A DNA stretch of 15,696 nt, taken from NCBI GenBank assembly GCA_026984895.1, contig JALSRF010000159.1:1-15696 (forward strand), read 5' to 3'. Shown in pieces: positions 1-6,348 of this stretch (positions are counted from its first letter, which is position 1; every line of letters begins with the position of its first letter). Under the pieces are notes generated by a model. That model had not been told where the DNA came from. It was given only the letters and a program-made list of their open reading frames with translations, and searched no databases. The translations under genes and the position numbers were made by a program. This DNA comes from Paracoccaceae bacterium. GTDB taxonomy: Bacteria; Pseudomonadota; Alphaproteobacteria; Rhodobacterales; Rhodobacteraceae.

Positions 1-570
1 GACTATTGCGGGCACGGGGTATCCTCGGGGCGCTTCGAAGAGGGCTGCATCGGCGACTGGGCGGCGGATGCGCGCGAGGTGATCGAGGCGCTGACCGAGG
101 GCAGGCAGCTTCTGGTGGGCTCGTCCATGGGCGGGTGGATAAGTCTTCTGCTGGCGCGGGAAATCCCGCAACGGATCGCCGGAATTGTCGGCATTGCCGC
201 CGCGCCGGATTTCACCGAGGACGGCATGTGGGCGACATTCACCGAGGCGCAGAAGCGCACCTTGGCGCAGACCGGTCAGGTGGCGCTGCCTTCGGATTAC
301 GGCGAGCCCTACGTCATCACCGGGCGCCTGATCGAGGACGGGCGCCGGCACCTGGTGCTGCGGCGCCCGCTGGCGCTGCCGTTCCCGGTGCGCCTGCTGC
401 AGGGCACGGCGGACACCGACGTGCCGCAGGAGGTGGCGCTGCGCCTGCTGGCCCATGCCCGGGGCGACGACATCCGCCTGACCCTGGTCAAGGGGGCGGA
501 TCACCGCTTTTCGACGCCGCCCTGCCTCGTGCTGATCGAAAGCGCGGTGGAGGAGATCGCCAGCCGCTGA
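1..570 (+). CDS. Alpha/beta hydrolase, C-terminal part (5' end outside window)
   Basis: This is a serine hydrolase of the alpha/beta fold; the substrate cannot be read from the sequence. The reading frame is open from the first base and ends with TGA at 568-570, giving 189 visible residues, so about 70 N-terminal residues are probably missing. The fragment opens with DYCGHG, where relatives usually have DYSGHG. It then shows the nucleophile elbow G-S-S-M-G-G with the likely catalytic Ser at visible residue 42. The likely acid is Asp138 in the GTADTDVP stretch and the likely base is His168 in GADHRFS, so the triad is complete. The GSSMGGW elbow resembles the bacterial esterase/thioesterase group related to ABHD10, but this is a resemblance only. 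No signal peptide can be judged because the start is absent. It converges on phaZ across a 264-bp spacer, which argues against a shared transcript with the PHB genes. Confidence 0.85.
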   Translation, partial: DYCGHGVSSGRFEEGCIGDWAADAREVIEALTEGRQLLVGSSMGGWISLLLAREIPQRIAGIVGIAAAPDFTEDGMWATFTEAQKRTLAQTGQVALPSDYGEPYVITGRLIEDGRRHLVLRRPLALPFPVRLLQGTADTDVPQEVALRLLAHARGDDIRLTLVKGADHRFSTPPCLVLIESAVEEIASR

Positions 571-658
571 AAGCGCGGGTTTGACGCCGGGCGGAATGCG
601 GCTGCGGGTCGATCCGGGCCGGTCTGGCATCCGGTCCGGGGGCTGGCGCCAGGGACAG

Positions 659-680
659 GGCCATGGACCGGGCCATGGCC
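659..680. repeat. Inverted repeat, 8-bp perfect arms
   Basis: GGCCATGG at 659-666 and CCATGGCC at 673-680 are perfect reverse complements around a 6-nt loop (ACCGGG). Each arm itself contains the palindrome CCATGG. It lies 89 bp past the hydrolase stop and could form a GC-rich RNA hairpin, but no T run follows, so a role as intrinsic terminator is not supported. Confidence 0.5.
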
Positions 681-695
681 GCCGGCGCAGGCACA

Positions 696-740
696 GCCGC
701 AGACGGAGGCAGGGCCGCAGACAGAGGCGCAGACAGGGCC
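696..740. repeat. Short imperfect tandem repeat, about 18-bp period
   Basis: GCCGCAGACGGAGGC at 696-710 recurs as GCCGCAGACAGAGGC at 714-728 (one mismatch), followed by a partial copy, GCAGACAGGGCC, at 729-740. The copies look like slippage or duplication products in non-coding DNA. No function is evident. Confidence 0.5.
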
Positions 741-834
741 GGAACCAGAGCCATATCCACGGCCTGCGCGCGTCGCGTTCATTCGCATCTGCGCGAAACG
801 CTGCGGGTCTCCGGCTGTCGCATGTCCGGGAAGC

Positions 835-2130
835 TCAGGAGCGGTTTTCGCCCTTGCGCGACCGGCCCTGGCCGACGGCGCGCGGTCTCTTGCGCCCGGG
901 CGTCGCGTTCGCATCGATGAATGCCAGAACCAGCGGGCGGATGTTGTTGCGCCAGCTCTTGCCGGCGAAGATTCCGTAGTGGCCCGCGCCCGGCTCCAGG
1001 TGGCTTGCCTTCCTGTCGTCGGGCACCCCGGTCAGAAGATCGAGCGCCGCACGGCACTGGCCCGGTGCGCTGATGTCGTCCTTTTCGCCTTCGACGATCT
1101 TGACCGCCACATCGCTGATCGCGCCGATGTCAATCCTGTGGCCGGCAACGCTGAAGGCATTGCGCGCGATCTCGCGCCGTTTGAACACCCTTTCGACCGT
1201 GGACAGGTAGAACTCGGCCGTCATGTCCATCACGGCAAGGTATTCGTCGTAAAAGCGGTTGTGGGGGTCGTGGTCCGAGGCCCTGCCCCGGGCCACGTTC
1301 ATGACCTGGCTGGTGAAGGCACTCAGGTGACGCTCGCCATTCATCGCCATGAAGGAGGCAAGCTGCAGCAGCCCCGGATAGACCAGCCGTCCGGCGCCGG
1401 CGTGGGTGAACCCGACGCGCTGGATCATGGTTTCCTCAAGCGTGCCCATGGTGACGCGCGCGCCGAAATCGGTCACCTCGGTCGGGGCGGCATCCGGGTC
1501 GATCGGGCCGCCGATCAGCGTCAGCGAGCGCGGCTGGGCCTCCTTGTCCTGTTCCGCCAGCCAGGCGGTGGCGGCCAGCGTCAGCGGGGCCGGCTGGCAG
1601 ACCGCGATCACATGGGTGTCCGGCCCCAGGTGCCGCATGAAATCCACAAGGTAGAGCGTGTAGTCCTCGATGTCGAACTTGCCCTCGGCCACGGGGATGT
1701 CGCGCGCGTTGTGCCAGTCGGTGACGAACACCTCGCAATCGGGTAGAAGGCTTGTCACGGTCGAGCGCACCAGGGTCGCGTAATGGCCCGACATGGGCGC
1801 CACCAGCAGAACGCGGCGGCGGCGCGGGGCACGTCCGAGGGCCTTGAAATGGATCAGGTCGCCGAATGGACGCGCCAGCAGCGTTTCGACCTCGACCACA
1901 TGATCGCGCCCGTCTTCGCCCACGACCGAGGCAATGCCCCAGTCGGGCCGGGCCACCATGCGCGCGAAGCTGCGTTCGGCAACCTCGCCCCAGGCGCCGA
2001 TCATCCGGGCAAGGGGGACGGGAAACATCTGCATTGCCGGATAGGCGCCGATCGCGCGCGCCGTCGCGCCCAGCCACTGGTTGGTGGTGCGGGCGGTTTC
2101 CATCATGTCGTATGTGGCCATGAAGCGCAT
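835..2130 (-). CDS. phaZ: Intracellular polyhydroxyalkanoate (PHB) depolymerase PhaZ
   Basis: PhaZ hydrolyses stored PHB inside the cell to release 3-hydroxybutyrate units or oligomers when carbon is short. The protein is 431 residues. It has the PhaZ-type nucleophile motif V-C-Q-P-A with Cys178 in place of serine, as known for the intracellular depolymerase family. A likely acid is Asp351 or Asp352 (EGEKDDISAP) and a likely base is His384 (GAGHYGIF). No signal peptide is seen, fitting a cytoplasmic, granule-bound enzyme. The last 20 residues are strongly basic (several Arg/Lys), possibly for granule or nucleic-acid contact. I chose the ATG at 2130 because AGGA precedes it at ideal spacing; the frame stays open further upstream to 2307, but that would overlap phaC. 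The gene diverges from phaC with about 104 bp between starts, and it ends by converging on the hydrolase gene. Confidence 0.95.
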   Translation of the reverse strand: MRFMATYDMMETARTTNQWLGATARAIGAYPAMQMFPVPLARMIGAWGEVAERSFARMVARPDWGIASVVGEDGRDHVVEVETLLARPFGDLIHFKALGRAPRRRRVLLVAPMSGHYATLVRSTVTSLLPDCEVFVTDWHNARDIPVAEGKFDIEDYTLYLVDFMRHLGPDTHVIAVCQPAPLTLAATAWLAEQDKEAQPRSLTLIGGPIDPDAAPTEVTDFGARVTMGTLEETMIQRVGFTHAGAGRLVYPGLLQLASFMAMNGERHLSAFTSQVMNVARGRASDHDPHNRFYDEYLAVMDMTAEFYLSTVERVFKRREIARNAFSVAGHRIDIGAISDVAVKIVEGEKDDISAPGQCRAALDLLTGVPDDRKASHLEPGAGHYGIFAGKSWRNNIRPLVLAFIDANATPGRKRPRAVGQGRSRKGENRS

Positions 2131-2234
2131 GGGGTATCCTGCCGAATGCCGGGGTGCAGAAAACCCGAGCTTTCCGGGAACGGGCGGCTGGGTTATGCTG
2201 CGGGTGCACAAAAACCTATGGTGGGCGCGCGCAA
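2131..2234. promoter_or_regulatory. Divergent phaZ/phaC control region with a TGC-rich element
   Basis: Both genes must be expressed from this 104-bp gap. At 2196-2211 lies a TGC-rich element, TGCTGCGGGTGCACAA. It matches 10 of 16 positions of the better box upstream of phaP (4121-4136) and fits CTGC-N4-GCAC, one base off a spaced CTGC/GCAG pattern. A weak plus-strand promoter could be TTTCCG (2171-2176) with TTATGC (2193-2198), 16 bp apart, overlapping the element. Both the box and the promoter are tentative. Confidence 0.4.
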
Positions 2235-4067
2235 ATGGCAACGGATGAAATCGACGCGCAGGACCGGCCTGCGAATTTCGAGGCCAATCTGGCCAGAATC
2301 GAGGCATTATCCCAGCGCCTGCTTTCGGCTCTCGCGCACAAGCGCGACGTGCCTCTGGGCCTTCAGGGGCCGGGCCCCGATCTGATCACGAAGGCGGCCG
2401 CGGGCTACATGGCCGAAGCCGTCGCCAACCCCGCGCGCCTGATCGAACAGCAGGTGGCCTTCTGGGCCGATTCGCTGCGCAACTATTCGGAACTGCAACG
2501 CTTGCTGGGGGGAGGGGCCGCCGGCGCCCAGGCCGGTGATTCGGTTTCCCGGGAGCCGGCCGCACCCCGGGAAGGCGACCGCCGGCCCGACCCGCGTTTT
2601 GCCAACCCGCAATGGGAAACGAACCCCTATTTCCGCTACCTCAAGGAGCAGTATCTGCTGAATGCCCGGACCATGCGCGAGGCGGTGCGCGGGATCGTGG
2701 GGCTGGACGAGAAAGACAGGAAACGGCTGCGCTATTTCTCCGAGCAGATCATGAACATGCTCAGCCCGTCGAACTTTCTGCCGACGAACCCCGACGCGCT
2801 GGAACGCGCGCTCGAAACCGAAGGTCAGTCGCTGATCGACGGGCTGGAAAACCTGGTGCGCGATCTCGAGGCCAACGATGGCGAGCTTCTGGTCACCCTG
2901 GCCGATCGCTCGGCCTTCCGGGTGGGCGGCAACCTGGCCACCACGCCCGGCTCGGTGGTGTATCGCAACCGCCTGATGGAACTGATCCAGTATGCCCCGA
3001 CCACCGACAAGGTGCACCAGCGGCCGCTGATCATCTTCCCGCCCTGGATCAACAAGTTCTACATTCTCGATCTCAGGGAAGAAAACAGCCTGATCAAGTG
3101 GATCGTCGATCAGGGGTTCACGCTGTTCGTGGTGTCCTGGGTGAACCCGGATGCCTCCCTTGCCGATGTGGGCATGGACGACTATGTGCGCGAGGGCTAT
3201 CTGGAAGCGATCGAGCATGCGCGCCGCATCTGCGGCGTGTCCCGGGTCAATGTGGTGGGCTATTGCATCGCCGGCACCACGCTGGCGCTGTCGCTTGCGC
3301 TGATGAAAAAGCGCCGCCAGCGCGTGGTCGAAAGCGCGACGTTCCTGACCACGCTGACCGATTTCACCGACCAGGGCGAGGTCGGGGTCTTTCTGGATGA
3401 CGATTTCATGGACGCGATCGAACGGGAGGTGAAGGCGCGCGGCATTCTCGACTCCTTTTACATGTCGCGCACGTTTTCATTTCTGCGCTCGAACGACCTG
3501 ATCTACCGCCCCGCGATCCGCAGCTACATGATGGGCGAGGCGCCGCCGGCCTTCGATCTGCTGTACTGGAACGGCGACGGCACCAACCTGCCTGCCCGGA
3601 TGAGCATCGAATACCTGCGCGGGCTGTGCCGGGACAACCTGTTTGCCAGGGGGCGTTTCCCGCTTCTGGGCGAAGAACTTTCACTTGGCGACGTGGATGT
3701 GCCGCTGTGCGCCATCGCCTGCGAGACCGACCATATCGCGGCCTGGGGGGCCAGCCATGACGGCATTCGGCAGATGGGGTCGGCGGACAAGACCTTCATC
3801 CTCAGCCAGAGCGGCCATGTCGCCGGGATCGTCAACCCGCCGGGCAGAAGGAAATACGGGCATTACACCAACCCCGAAATCATCTCCGATCACCGGTGCT
3901 GGCGCGCGCGCGCAACCTTCCACGAAGGCTCCTGGTGGCCGCGCTGGGGGGACTGGCTGAAAAAGCGCTCGGGCAGGAAGATCGCCGCCCGGCCCCCCGG
4001 GGATGCCGCCCATCCACCGCTTTGCGCGGCGCCGGGAACCTATGTTCTGATGGGCGCAAAAGACTGA
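2235..4067 (+). CDS. phaC: Class I poly(3-hydroxyalkanoate) synthase PhaC
   Basis: PhaC polymerises (R)-3-hydroxyacyl-CoA, mainly 3-hydroxybutyryl-CoA, into PHB on the granule surface and releases CoA. The 610-residue length fits class I synthases, which work as homodimers without PhaE or PhaR-subunit partners. The lipase-like box is G-Y-C-I-A-G with nucleophile Cys344. The acid is Asp499 (CETDHIAAW) and the base His528 (SGHVAGIVNPP). The family motif LLYWNGDGTNLP is present at 443-454. The variable N-terminal domain spans about 1-200; its stretch at about 93-122 is Gly/Ala/Arg-rich. I chose the ATG at 2235 because the product then begins MATDEIDAQ; an in-frame ATG at 2154 would add an atypical 27-residue leader. 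The ribosome site is weak (GGTGGG about 10 nt upstream). phaP follows after 126 bp. Confidence 0.96.
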   Translation: MATDEIDAQDRPANFEANLARIEALSQRLLSALAHKRDVPLGLQGPGPDLITKAAAGYMAEAVANPARLIEQQVAFWADSLRNYSELQRLLGGGAAGAQAGDSVSREPAAPREGDRRPDPRFANPQWETNPYFRYLKEQYLLNARTMREAVRGIVGLDEKDRKRLRYFSEQIMNMLSPSNFLPTNPDALERALETEGQSLIDGLENLVRDLEANDGELLVTLADRSAFRVGGNLATTPGSVVYRNRLMELIQYAPTTDKVHQRPLIIFPPWINKFYILDLREENSLIKWIVDQGFTLFVVSWVNPDASLADVGMDDYVREGYLEAIEHARRICGVSRVNVVGYCIAGTTLALSLALMKKRRQRVVESATFLTTLTDFTDQGEVGVFLDDDFMDAIEREVKARGILDSFYMSRTFSFLRSNDLIYRPAIRSYMMGEAPPAFDLLYWNGDGTNLPARMSIEYLRGLCRDNLFARGRFPLLGEELSLGDVDVPLCAIACETDHIAAWGASHDGIRQMGSADKTFILSQSGHVAGIVNPPGRRKYGHYTNPEIISDHRCWRARATFHEGSWWPRWGDWLKKRSGRKIAARPPGDAAHPPLCAAPGTYVLMGAKD

Positions 4068-4091
4068 TCTTGAAGGAAAAACGAAAAAAGA

Positions 4092-4107
4092 TGCCGCAGT
4101 GCAGCAA
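4092..4107. promoter_or_regulatory. Putative PhaR operator, box 1 upstream of phaP
   Basis: The box is TGCCGCAGTGCAGCAA. Its first 15 bases are an imperfect palindrome centred on 4099 with one mismatched pair. It matches box 2 (4121-4136) at 12 of 16 positions, the two starting 29 bp apart. PhaR proteins of Paracoccus and Rhodobacter are known to bind TGC-rich sequences upstream of phasin genes; assigning this site to PhaR is inference from that and from location. Confidence 0.65.
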
Positions 4108-4114
4108 ATTCCCC

Positions 4115-4143
4115 TTGAAATGCTGCGTTGCGGCAATCATATT
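4115..4143 (+). promoter_or_regulatory. Candidate phaP promoter with operator (box 2) in the spacer
   Basis: TTGAAA at 4115-4120 and CATATT at 4138-4143 are separated by exactly 17 bp and resemble sigma-70 -35 and -10 hexamers. The spacer is almost entirely filled by the second TGC-rich box, TGCTGCGTTGCGGCAA at 4121-4136. A repressor bound there would block RNA polymerase directly. The phaP start codon is 51 bp past the -10, leaving a leader of about 43 nt. The hexamers are matched by eye. Confidence 0.6.
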
Positions 4144-4193
4144 TCCTGCAGACGCGCAACCGGGATGGTCCCGAAAACGCGAGGAGTTGGAAA

Positions 4194-4640
4194 ATGGCTA
4201 AAGCTCAGGACTACACCAGGACGATGCAGGAATTCATGGGGGCCTTCCCCGTTGACATGGCCGCGATGCAGGAGGCCTTCAAGGCGCAGGCCGCCTTTGG
4301 AGAAAAGCTTTCGAAGGTGGCGCTGGCAGCGGCCGAAAAGGGGGCCGAGATTTCGACCCGCTGGACGCGCGAAACCATTGCCCGCGTCGGCGATGTCGCC
4401 AGGGTCAAGGAAGACCCGGCCGACTACACCAGGGCGCTGAGCGATTTCGCCTCCGCCCAGGCCGAACTGGCCGCCGAGCAGATGGCCGCCTTTGCCGATG
4501 TGACCAAGAAGGCGCAGCTGGAAACGGTCGAACTGGTCCTGGCCGCCGGCAAGGACATTTCGAAGGATGCCACTGCCGCGCTCAAGAAGGCCACCGCCGA
4601 CATGACCGGCGCGGCGAAAAAGGCAGCGCAGGCGAAATAG
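4194..4640 (+). CDS. phaP: Phasin PhaP (granule-associated protein)
   Basis: Phasins coat PHB granules, control their number and size and stop them coalescing. This protein has 148 residues, is almost wholly helical in character, rich in Ala, Lys, Glu and Gln and free of Cys. It has the phasin_2-type layout: an amphipathic N-terminal part (MQEFMGAFPVDMAAMQEAFK at 11-30), a long Ala-rich helix to about 120, and an Ala/Lys-rich C-terminal tail from about 128. No signal peptide is present. The ATG at 4194 is preceded by GAGGAG at 7-nt spacing, a strong ribosome site that fits an abundant protein. The gene sits between phaC and phaR and has its own candidate promoter, TGC-rich boxes and a strong terminator, so it can be induced separately from phaC. 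Phasin sequences vary widely, so the call rests on composition plus context. Confidence 0.92.
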   Translation: MAKAQDYTRTMQEFMGAFPVDMAAMQEAFKAQAAFGEKLSKVALAAAEKGAEISTRWTRETIARVGDVARVKEDPADYTRALSDFASAQAELAAEQMAAFADVTKKAQLETVELVLAAGKDISKDATAALKKATADMTGAAKKAAQAK

Positions 4641-4652
4641 ACCTTTTTCGGA

Positions 4653-4677
4653 TCACCGATCTCCTCCCTTTCGGTGA
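4653..4677 (+). repeat. Hairpin just after phaP, before the terminator
   Basis: TCACCGA (4653-4659) and TCGGTGA (4671-4677) are perfect complements around an 11-nt pyrimidine-rich loop. It starts 13 nt after the phaP stop and 12 nt before the intrinsic terminator. A hairpin in this position could protect the phaP transcript from 3' decay. Confidence 0.45.
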
Positions 4678-4688
4678 GACTGGCACTG

Positions 4689-4718
4689 GGGCGGGCTCTG
4701 GCCCGCCCTTTCTTTTTC
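4689..4718 (+). terminator. Rho-independent terminator of phaP
   Basis: GGGCGGGC (4689-4696) pairs perfectly with GCCCGCCC (4701-4708) around the tetraloop TCTG and is followed at once by a T-rich run (4709-4717, eight T and one C). It lies 48 nt past the phaP stop. It separates phaP from phaR, so phaR needs its own promoter or read-through. Confidence 0.9.
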
Positions 4719-4738
4719 TGCCGTGCTGGCCTAGTCTT

Positions 4739-4753
4739 TGCCGCGATGCAACA
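4739..4753. promoter_or_regulatory. Putative PhaR operator upstream of phaR (autoregulation)
   Basis: TGCCGCGATGCAACA matches box 1 upstream of phaP at 12 of the first 15 positions, including both TGC cores at the same spacing. It ends 15 bp before the phaR start codon. A weak -10 candidate, TAGTCT at 4732-4737, would place the box over the transcription start. Binding by PhaR is inferred; autoregulation is known for PhaR in related species. Confidence 0.55.
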
Positions 4754-4768
4754 TCTCTGGGGGAAGTC

Positions 4769-5347
4769 GTGGCCGAATCCAACGAACCGCTTCTGATCAA
4801 GCGCTACGCCAGCCGCCGTCTCTACAACACCGAGACCAGCGATTACGTGACGCTGGATGACATCGCCGGTTTCATCCGGGACGGGCGCGATGTGCAGATC
4901 GTCGATCTGAAGAGCGGCGATGACCTGACGCGGCAGTATCTTCTCCAGATCATTGCCGAACACGAAAGCCGCGGCGAAAACGTGCTGCCGATCCAGGTGC
5001 TGAACGACCTGGTGCGCAGCTACACAAGCGAAGTTCAGTCGGTGATGCCGCAATTCCTTGCCATGTCGTTCGAGATGCTGCGCGAAGGACAGTCGAAGAT
5101 GATGCAGAACCTTGCCGGTTCGATGCCCGGCCTTGCGGGGCTTGAGGCCGTGCAGGCCCAGCAGCAGGCGTTTCTGAAGGCGATGACCGGCGGCCTGGGC
5201 GCGGTCTGGTCTCAGGGCAGCGGGGCCGGGAAAGAGGCCGCCGATCCGGGCCCAGAGAAAACCGGGACGAAGGCGGCGACCGGCGACGACCTTGAGGAGA
5301 TCAGGAAACAGCTGGCCGAACTCCAGGAAAAGCTTGCCGGGCTCTGA
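4769..5347 (+). CDS. phaR: PHB-responsive transcriptional repressor PhaR
   Basis: PhaR binds DNA at phaP and its own promoter and is released when it binds nascent PHB, so phasin is made only when polymer is present. The product has 192 residues. The N-terminal PHB accumulation regulatory domain is clear: PLLIKRYASRRLYN at 7-20, then SDYVTLDDIAGFIRDGRDV at 24-42. The second, PHB-associated domain covers about 72-115. From about 143 to 172 comes a Gly/Ala/Lys-rich linker, and residues 173-190 look like a short coiled coil with Leu/Ile spacing (LEEIRKQLAELQEKLAGL). The start is GTG at 4769, with GGGGGAAG just upstream; no in-frame ATG fits the conserved N-terminus. It follows the phaP terminator and a TGC-rich box. 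The LysR gene begins 18 bp after its stop with no terminator between. Confidence 0.95.
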   Translation: MAESNEPLLIKRYASRRLYNTETSDYVTLDDIAGFIRDGRDVQIVDLKSGDDLTRQYLLQIIAEHESRGENVLPIQVLNDLVRSYTSEVQSVMPQFLAMSFEMLREGQSKMMQNLAGSMPGLAGLEAVQAQQQAFLKAMTGGLGAVWSQGSGAGKEAADPGPEKTGTKAATGDDLEEIRKQLAELQEKLAGL

Positions 5348-5365
5348 GCGCGAAAGGGGCACGCC

Positions 5366-6328
5366 ATGGCCGACACCTCGCGCCGGATCACGCTCTGGGG
5401 GATCGAGGTGTTCGTTGCCGCGGCCCAGGAGCGTTCCATAACCGCGGCCGCGCGCCGGCTTGGCGCCAGCCCGTCGGCGATCAGCCAGCAGTTGAGCAAC
5501 CTGGAAGACGCGGTCGGCGCGGTGCTGATGAACCGGCGCGAGCGCCCGCTCACGCTGACCCCCGCTGGCGAGACCTTCCGCCGGCGTGCGCAGACGATCC
5601 TGAACGAGGCCGCGCAGGCCCACGCCGAACTGGCGCGCATCGACCACACCATGCTGAGCGAACTGCGCCTGGGCATGATCGAGGACTTCGACGGCGACGT
5701 GACCCCGCGCCTTCTGTCGCAGCTTTCCGATGAAATGACCACCACGCGATTTCTGCTGGAAACCGGCGCCAGTCACCGACTGTTCGATCAGCTGGACAGC
5801 CGGGCGCTGGACGTGGTGGTGGCCGCCGATATGGGGGAGGCGGCGGAATGGATGGAGGTCTTTCCGCTGATGGTGGAGCCTTTCGTGGCGGTGGTGCGCA
5901 AGGGTATGCTGGATGCCCGAGAGGTGCCCGAGCGGCTGCCCGGGATGCCGCTTATCCGATACACCACGCGCCACCACATGGGGCGGGTGATCGCCGATCA
6001 TCTGGTGCGCCAGAACCTGGTCTTGTCGCATCGCTTCGAACTGGACAGCTATCACGCCATTCTGGCGATGGTGGCCGCGGGTGCCGGCTGGACGATCCTG
6101 ACCCCTCTGGGGGTGAGCCATGCAAAAAGGTTTCGTGACCGGGTGGATGTGTTCGCCTTGCCCTTTGCCCCTTTCAGCCGGTCGATCGCGTTGTTTGCGC
6201 GCCGCGATATCCTGGGGGACATGCCCGCGACCATTGCCGCGCGCCTGCGCCGGCTGCTGGACGAGCGCATCGTTGCGCGCCATGTGAAACGCCTGCCCTG
6301 GCTCGGGGGGGCGCTGCGGGTGGTCTGA
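5366..6328 (+). CDS. LysR-family transcriptional regulator
   Basis: This is a DNA-binding regulator of unknown target. It has 320 residues, the usual LysR length. The winged helix-turn-helix is at about 8-66 (SITAAARRLGASPSAISQQL at 24-43), then a linker helix (FRRRAQTILNEAAQAHAEL) and a two-lobe effector-binding domain from about residue 95, with a predicted hinge near PFVAVVRKG. The ATG at 5366 has a modest ribosome site (AAGGGG). It begins 18 bp after phaR with no terminator visible, so it is probably co-transcribed with phaR. LysR regulators often control a divergent neighbour, but here the upstream neighbour is co-directional and the downstream gene is convergent, so the target cannot be inferred from orientation. 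Candidates are the pha genes or the aminotransferase. The family call is secure; the function is not. Confidence 0.93.
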   Translation: MADTSRRITLWGIEVFVAAAQERSITAAARRLGASPSAISQQLSNLEDAVGAVLMNRRERPLTLTPAGETFRRRAQTILNEAAQAHAELARIDHTMLSELRLGMIEDFDGDVTPRLLSQLSDEMTTTRFLLETGASHRLFDQLDSRALDVVVAADMGEAAEWMEVFPLMVEPFVAVVRKGMLDAREVPERLPGMPLIRYTTRHHMGRVIADHLVRQNLVLSHRFELDSYHAILAMVAAGAGWTILTPLGVSHAKRFRDRVDVFALPFAPFSRSIALFARRDILGDMPATIAARLRRLLDERIVARHVKRLPWLGGALRVV

Positions 6329-6348
6329 GCAGGATCGGGCTTCGGGGA

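Larger units (their letters stand above)
571..834. other. Non-coding spacer between convergent hydrolase and phaZ genes
   Basis: This stretch lies between the stop codons of two convergent genes. The open frames crossing it are low-complexity Arg/Gly/Ala-rich translations with no recognisable domain, so I call no gene. It contains a perfect inverted repeat at 659-680 and short imperfect tandem repeats at 696-740, listed separately. I see no hairpin with a T tract that would be a clear terminator for either gene. Confidence 0.6.

Noticed and set aside
581..979. Several open frames in the spacer after the hydrolase gene
   Set aside because: They are Arg/Gly-rich low-complexity translations of repeats, without ribosome sites or domains, and run into the 3' end of phaZ.
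2140..2152. Second TGC-rich stretch in the phaZ/phaC gap as another PhaR box
   Set aside because: The spacing between the TGC cores is one base shorter than in the phaP and phaR boxes and the flanking bases do not match.
2131..2307. Upstream extension of phaZ to a start at 2307
   Set aside because: It would overlap the first 73 bp of phaC, adds atypical sequence and ignores the good ribosome site before 2130.
4424..6283. Open frame of 619 codons on the minus strand across phaP, phaR and the LysR gene
   Set aside because: It is antisense to three well-supported genes, has no recognisable domain and is His/Gln/Arg/Gly-rich, as expected for an artefact of GC-rich codon use.
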